A DNA stretch of 64,000 bases, from contig NW_026516772.1 of assembly GCF_025766255.1 (NCBI RefSeq), forward strand, positions 1 through 64,000. The letters run 5' to 3'. Numbering within the stretch: position 1 is the stretch's first letter; every line of letters begins with the position of its first letter. Of this stretch, positions 59,775 to 64,000 are shown piece after piece. Made by a program: the position numbers and the translations under genes. The notes under the pieces were generated by a model. That model was given only the letters and a program-made list of their open reading frames with translations. It was not told where the DNA came from and made no database searches. Source of the DNA: Zychaea mexicana (lineage: Eukaryota; Mucoromycota; Mucoromycetes; Mucorales; Lichtheimiaceae).

Positions 59775-60821
59775 ATGGAAACTTACATCGGCTACATCAA
59801 GACCCCTCAAGATGCACTTATTGTCTTTGAGGCCTGTAGACGAGGCCAACTAGATCGCGTCCAGCGTCGCCTTTCAACAAAAGAACGCATCCACATCCGA
59901 TCCGGCTCTGTCTTTGCTTGGGACGAGCGGGAAGCAGGCATGCGCCGATGGACCGATGGCCGAACATGGTCACCCAGCCGTGTGCTCGGCAGCTTTTTGA
60001 CTTATCGCGAGCTCGACACAAAGCGCCGCCCTCGCCGCTCATCGACCACCTCTTCATCATCCGTTACAACCTCCTCTGCTGCCGCCGCCGCCGCCGCTTC
60101 TCCCTCTTCATGCTTACCGGCTGGCAGCAAGGCCGCAGCTGCGTGCTCCTACAAACAAGATGGCTTGATCAAGCAGAGTTTCTCCATCTGCACCGCTGCT
60201 AACCAAAAGCTGCATCTCATCTCCTATTACACCAAGACCGATGTCCTCACTGGGCGTTTGAAGCAGCCCTCAGCCGATCCGATGCTGAGCCAAATTGTGG
60301 TGCCCAGAGGATTATATCCAGAGCTTAATCCACTGGACACTAGCGGAGGTCATTCTGCTACAATTCACAACATGCGCCAAGCATCTTCTACTTCGTCCAT
60401 GGTTTCTTCTCCGCCCATGCATCATCATCATCATCATGCTCATCACAACAAGACTTCAATTCCTCCTTCGCCTCCACCATCTCTCTCCAGCTCACCCATC
60501 TCGTCCGATGAAGATATGGTCATCGACTCCTCCTCATCGCCGCATTATGACCATCACTTTTATACAGCAACCTCACAACCACCGCCACCGCCGTCAGCCT
60601 CGTTCTGTCACTCATTACCGCCTCTATCATACCCAACAACATCATCGTCTTCATCATCTGTTGCCGCTTCTCCACTGTTAGCCGCATCACCCTCATCATC
60701 GTCTTCGTCTTCAAACGCTTCGCCATTGCTGCCGATACAAGAGATCCCTATGAACCATCGACTACGATCGTCCGAGGACCAGCGTCAGCTCAGTGCACTC
60801 CATGGCCGTCTTCACTTATAA
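59775..60821 (+). CDS. WOPR-domain transcription factor (Gti1/Pac2, Wor1/Ryp1 family)
   Basis: Single exon, 348 aa. The WOPR DNA-binding domain is in two parts, as usual. The N-terminal part (~1-80) has the signatures YIGYIKTPQDALIVFEACR, RLSTKERIHIRSGSVFAWDE, MRRWTDGRTWSPSRV and FLTYREL. The C-terminal part (~120-175) has GLIKQSFSIC, KLHLISYYTKTDVL and LKQPSADPML. A Ser/Ala-rich linker of ~40 residues joins them. The remainder is Ser/Pro/His-rich, typical of activation regions. Family members (Wor1, Ryp1, Sge1, Pac2) are master regulators of morphology, mating or virulence-type switching. The RWTDGR.WSPSR block is intact. Gene is flanked by >9 kb and >3 kb without genes. Which paralogue class (Gti1 or Pac2) is uncertain. 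Confidence 0.94.
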   Translation: METYIGYIKTPQDALIVFEACRRGQLDRVQRRLSTKERIHIRSGSVFAWDEREAGMRRWTDGRTWSPSRVLGSFLTYRELDTKRRPRRSSTTSSSSVTTSSAAAAAAASPSSCLPAGSKAAAACSYKQDGLIKQSFSICTAANQKLHLISYYTKTDVLTGRLKQPSADPMLSQIVVPRGLYPELNPLDTSGGHSATIHNMRQASSTSSMVSSPPMHHHHHHAHHNKTSIPPSPPPSLSSSPISSDEDMVIDSSSSPHYDHHFYTATSQPPPPPSASFCHSLPPLSYPTTSSSSSSVAASPLLAASPSSSSSSSNASPLLPIQEIPMNHRLRSSEDQRQLSALHGRLHL

Positions 60822-63800
60822 AACATATTGTATTATCACAACAACACCACCTCCTTTCTTTCAGCTCTTTTTTTTGTCACATACCCATCTCTTTTTCCCG
60901 TTTTATAAATCTTACAGCTAACTTTAAAGAACCATGCATTTTAAACAACTTAAAACACATTCCCAAGCACCCTCGCGATTCACTCACTTTTCACTTAAAG
61001 CACACACTTCTTGCGCACTCTCTCTCTCTCTCTCTCTCCATCTCTCTCACTCCTTATATACATAGTCACTGCCAATTCATACATAATCATAGTTGACGTC
61101 AGTGTAATAGCAAATAATAGTAGGCTCTTTGTTCATGTACACTTGTCTAGTTTTTGTCTTAATCATAAAGTTGCATTTTCCGATACCCCTCCTTTTTCCT
61201 TCAAACACGACACACTAAAAGGTTATGGTTTTCCTTCTTCTAATGCAATGTGTATGGGGTTGGTGTGCATATAAAACAAGCTCATTTTGGACTACTTGTT
61301 AGTAGAGGAGAGTCTCTCTCTCTCTCTGTGTCTGTCTCTCTTTTCAACCTAATATACCACCGTCACCCCCAAAACTTTCAACTCAACTTTGTTTGCCTGC
61401 ATACATACAGTATTCATTATAAGAAGAATGGAAGGTCTGTCCGATAAGAGAGGGAGTGGCGTAAATGATAAACCTTTTTTTCATTATTTCCTCTTTCCGT
61501 ACCTTTCTTTCTTTCTTCGCCCATCTCCTCCGACGCGCACTCTCAATAGTGTAATGCATCATTTCTTTGTGTTTCCATCAACAACAGCAGCAACCTTAAT
61601 AATGAATCCGATAATCGTTTTAACACGATAACAAAAAAAGGTTTTGACTCCGCCAGAGTTTTGGGGTCCTTTCAACGCCCAAAAGGTTTCTTTGGTAGAT
61701 CAATTCACACTGATCCGTGAAACCCACACTTAAGCTCTTTATGGAGTTTATTACTAACCAGCCAACTAGGAACCAGGAGATGCATCAAAAAAGAAGCATA
61801 TAATAGCATAAATAGTAGTTTATGGCTGCCGATATTCTTTTGTTGTTGTTACATATTGTATTTTTAAACAAGCACCAATTTACAGAACTCAAATATACAC
61901 ATAACAACTTATAAAACAACAAATCTCGTTCTTTTTTTTCTTTTGGGGGGAGGGGGCCAAAAGGAGCATATATCATACTACGGGCTAAGATTTTGCTTTT
62001 TGGAGGTGGGAAAGTTTTAATGCAAGCGATCGACCTCATACCGGGCTCGTTGTGAATCCCTCCTCCTCCCTTATTCCAATCAGTCTCCTTTCTTCCATGA
62101 CTACTAGTAGAAAGGCAGTAGTAGTAGTATGTAGTGATCCATGAGTGTGTGTGTTTTCTTAAAAATATGCCTAACTTTATATGTTGTATATCATCACATA
62201 GCATACAGACTCTAGCAAATTTTAATTTTGCTGGCCACTAAAACTGTGATTTCAGAATTTTGGGCTTTGGTGCATGTTGGTTTCCTTATATATCTAATAC
62301 ACTCTCCCTTGCCGCATCTAACGATCGATACCAGTTCTGTTTCAGCTGCTCGACACAAGATGGATGAGATAGAGTGAGTCGTTCTTTTCAAACCGGTAAA
62401 TAAGCGAATAATGTATAAATCGTTCACACAGTCGTTTGAATAGCCTCATAAGAAAAAGACAGTATGCAGCACGGTCCATGAGAGAGATTGAGAGTAGCTA
62501 CTACTACTACTACTATTACTATTATTCTTGATCTACGATTTACAGAACTGTTTATATTGTACCGAATTCTTGCATGCCGACAACAACAACATTCTTGTTG
62601 CTTCGTCAACATGCGTTGATATTCAGTTAGTGAAGCTATTGAACAATCCTATCAGCTCCAGGGTATTTTCATTCTTTTTTAATCAATGCAACCTAACGAT
62701 GCATATACATGACATATCACTCTTGCATTACTTGCGACCTTTTCCGAGAGAGCAAGAAATAAGCAGCTACATGTGTATTTACTTGACCATTACAAAGTCA
62801 GCCGGCCACACCTTCCCCTCCCCCCCAAATATTGAAGTTATCTCTTTGTGTGCTAAAGAGATGTGTGGATCGTGCTCATTCTCTCATATAGCCCCCTTGC
62901 TGTCCTTCTTGTCATGCTGTGTAAAAGTTCGCCAGCGATGACCACGGACAATGATTGCACCGGTATCTACAACTCATATCTGCCTTTTTTCTAACCTATC
63001 CATTTTCGTACTATTATGTGGAATCAAATTCCCACTTATTAATAGGGAATGAAGGCGTTCATGGGTGTGTATTGGTCGTCGAAAGCATGTTACATGTGTG
63101 TGTAGCTACCCACAAATAAGTGGACCTTGCCCGTTGTCCTCCACCCCGCGGACTAGTTTCCTTAAACTTCGCTTCCACCCGAGAGAGAGAGAGAGTGTGT
63201 GTGTACACACATGTACGCACATTCCTCCCCCAAAAACCTGTTGTTCTTTTTCTTGTCTAGTAGGTTAATTGCTATGTAGTGGTGGTGACTTAAACACTTC
63301 AATGGAAACTGAGCGGCGGAAACAGAAATGTAGTTTGGCACAATGAGTGTTGTGTCGTGTTTTTGTGCAGCACAAAGTAATAAATTTATCATTAAAAAAC
63401 CTTAAAAAAAAGGTTAAATTGCTGCCCCCACCCGTAATCATCGTCTGCTCGTTGTTTTGTCGCTTTGCCGGCCGGACCATTTATTAACTTTATAATGCAT
63501 AGTAGTGAGACAATACAGCAATTCGATATAGTTAGTATATTTTTAAAATGATAAATTAGAAATGAAGCTCATTACATTATGTACAAATTGAAGGTTAAAT
63601 GGTGCCATGATGATGATAGCGGTGACGCGGGTCCATCAGCCAACGCCATCGACAGCTCGCCCCTCTCCGTTGAGGCCTCCTCAGTTCACTCTCTCTTCCT
63701 AGATTGTTCTACTTCTTCTGTCTGAGTTACATGTTAGATGTACAACACAAAACTCCAGTCTTACACGAAAATGTACATTGTTACTGTATTTCAAAAAGAG

Positions 63801-64000
63801 GTCGAAAATTTTCTCTACATCGGACCCCCAAGAGAATGCTTAACCAATAGATCGGTAAAATGGAATCTACTTACTATTCGTGGGAATGGCAAAAAGTTAT
63901 ATAATACGAGTGCTCATTGTTTCTCGCGCGTTCTTGTTGTTATTTATTGTTGTCGCCGTTATGGCAGCTTAGCCATACAACATTGCATAATTATTTGTCA
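60822..64000. other. 3' region and intergenic DNA after the WOPR gene
   Basis: No supported gene to the end of the window. Contains (CT)n at 61018-61037 and 61313-61327, (CTA)n near 62499-62520 and CA/GT tracts near 63180-63212. Short open frames lack domains. Confidence 0.45.

Overview
The window looks like nuclear DNA of an early-diverging filamentous fungus, most likely Mucoromycota (Mucorales). Genes carry many short GT-AG introns (about 50-150 nt, some exons only 14-30 nt), proteins are rich in poly-Gln/His/Asn and Ser tracts, and the gene set (WOPR regulator, UBL-BAG co-chaperone, AIR2/ZCCHC7-like zinc-knuckle protein, IRC3-like mitochondrial helicase, METTL25-like protein, mitochondrial-type coproporphyrinogen oxidase) is fungal/opisthokont. 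The order-level assignment is inference.

Layout. 1-3.0 kb: the 3' part of an L-threonine aldolase gene converging on a four-exon METTL25/RRNAD1-like gene. 3.4-12.4 kb: a repeat graveyard with a MULE transposase relic, a near-perfect 247-bp tandem duplication carrying a strong hairpin, an ACTGC-rich simple repeat, a broken zinc-finger-like gene and a broken PIF/Harbinger transposase. 12.4-17.9 kb: the most notable locus, a nested mobile element. An outer shell has a perfect 8-bp target duplication (ACTATAAT), hAT-like ends and GGTTC-rich subterminal repeats. Inside it lies an AT-rich inner element with (i) a CRESS-virus-like Rep gene (HUH endonuclease plus SF3 helicase) and (ii) a convergent DDE transposase gene ending in a chromodomain. 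The two genes meet tail-to-tail with overlapping stop codons if Rep is read through a -1 shift at a canonical A_AAA_AAA heptamer. The DDE gene is split by a ~474-bp inverted-repeat insert carrying its own stem-loop. 18.1-18.7 kb: tRNA-Cys(GCA) followed by a ~444-bp MITE. 18.7-21.2 kb: no recognisable gene.

21.2-48.0 kb is a normal gene-dense stretch: cytochrome b561 protein, coiled-coil protein, (26-29 kb repeat-like gap), coproporphyrinogen III oxidase, AIR2/ZCCHC7-like RNA-binding protein, a putative tail-anchored membrane protein, IRC3-like helicase, UBL-BAG protein, WD40 protein, SAM-dependent methyltransferase and a DEDD exonuclease-domain protein. Neighbouring genes have no common pathway; they share divergent promoters (BAG/WD40) or convergent 3' ends.

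48.3-64.0 kb is a gene desert of more than 11 kb of low-complexity DNA leading to a single-exon WOPR (Gti1/Pac2, Wor1/Ryp1 family) transcription factor at 59.8-60.8 kb, followed by a further 3.2 kb with no gene. Fungal WOPR master regulators are known for very long regulatory regions, so the desert is plausibly regulatory.
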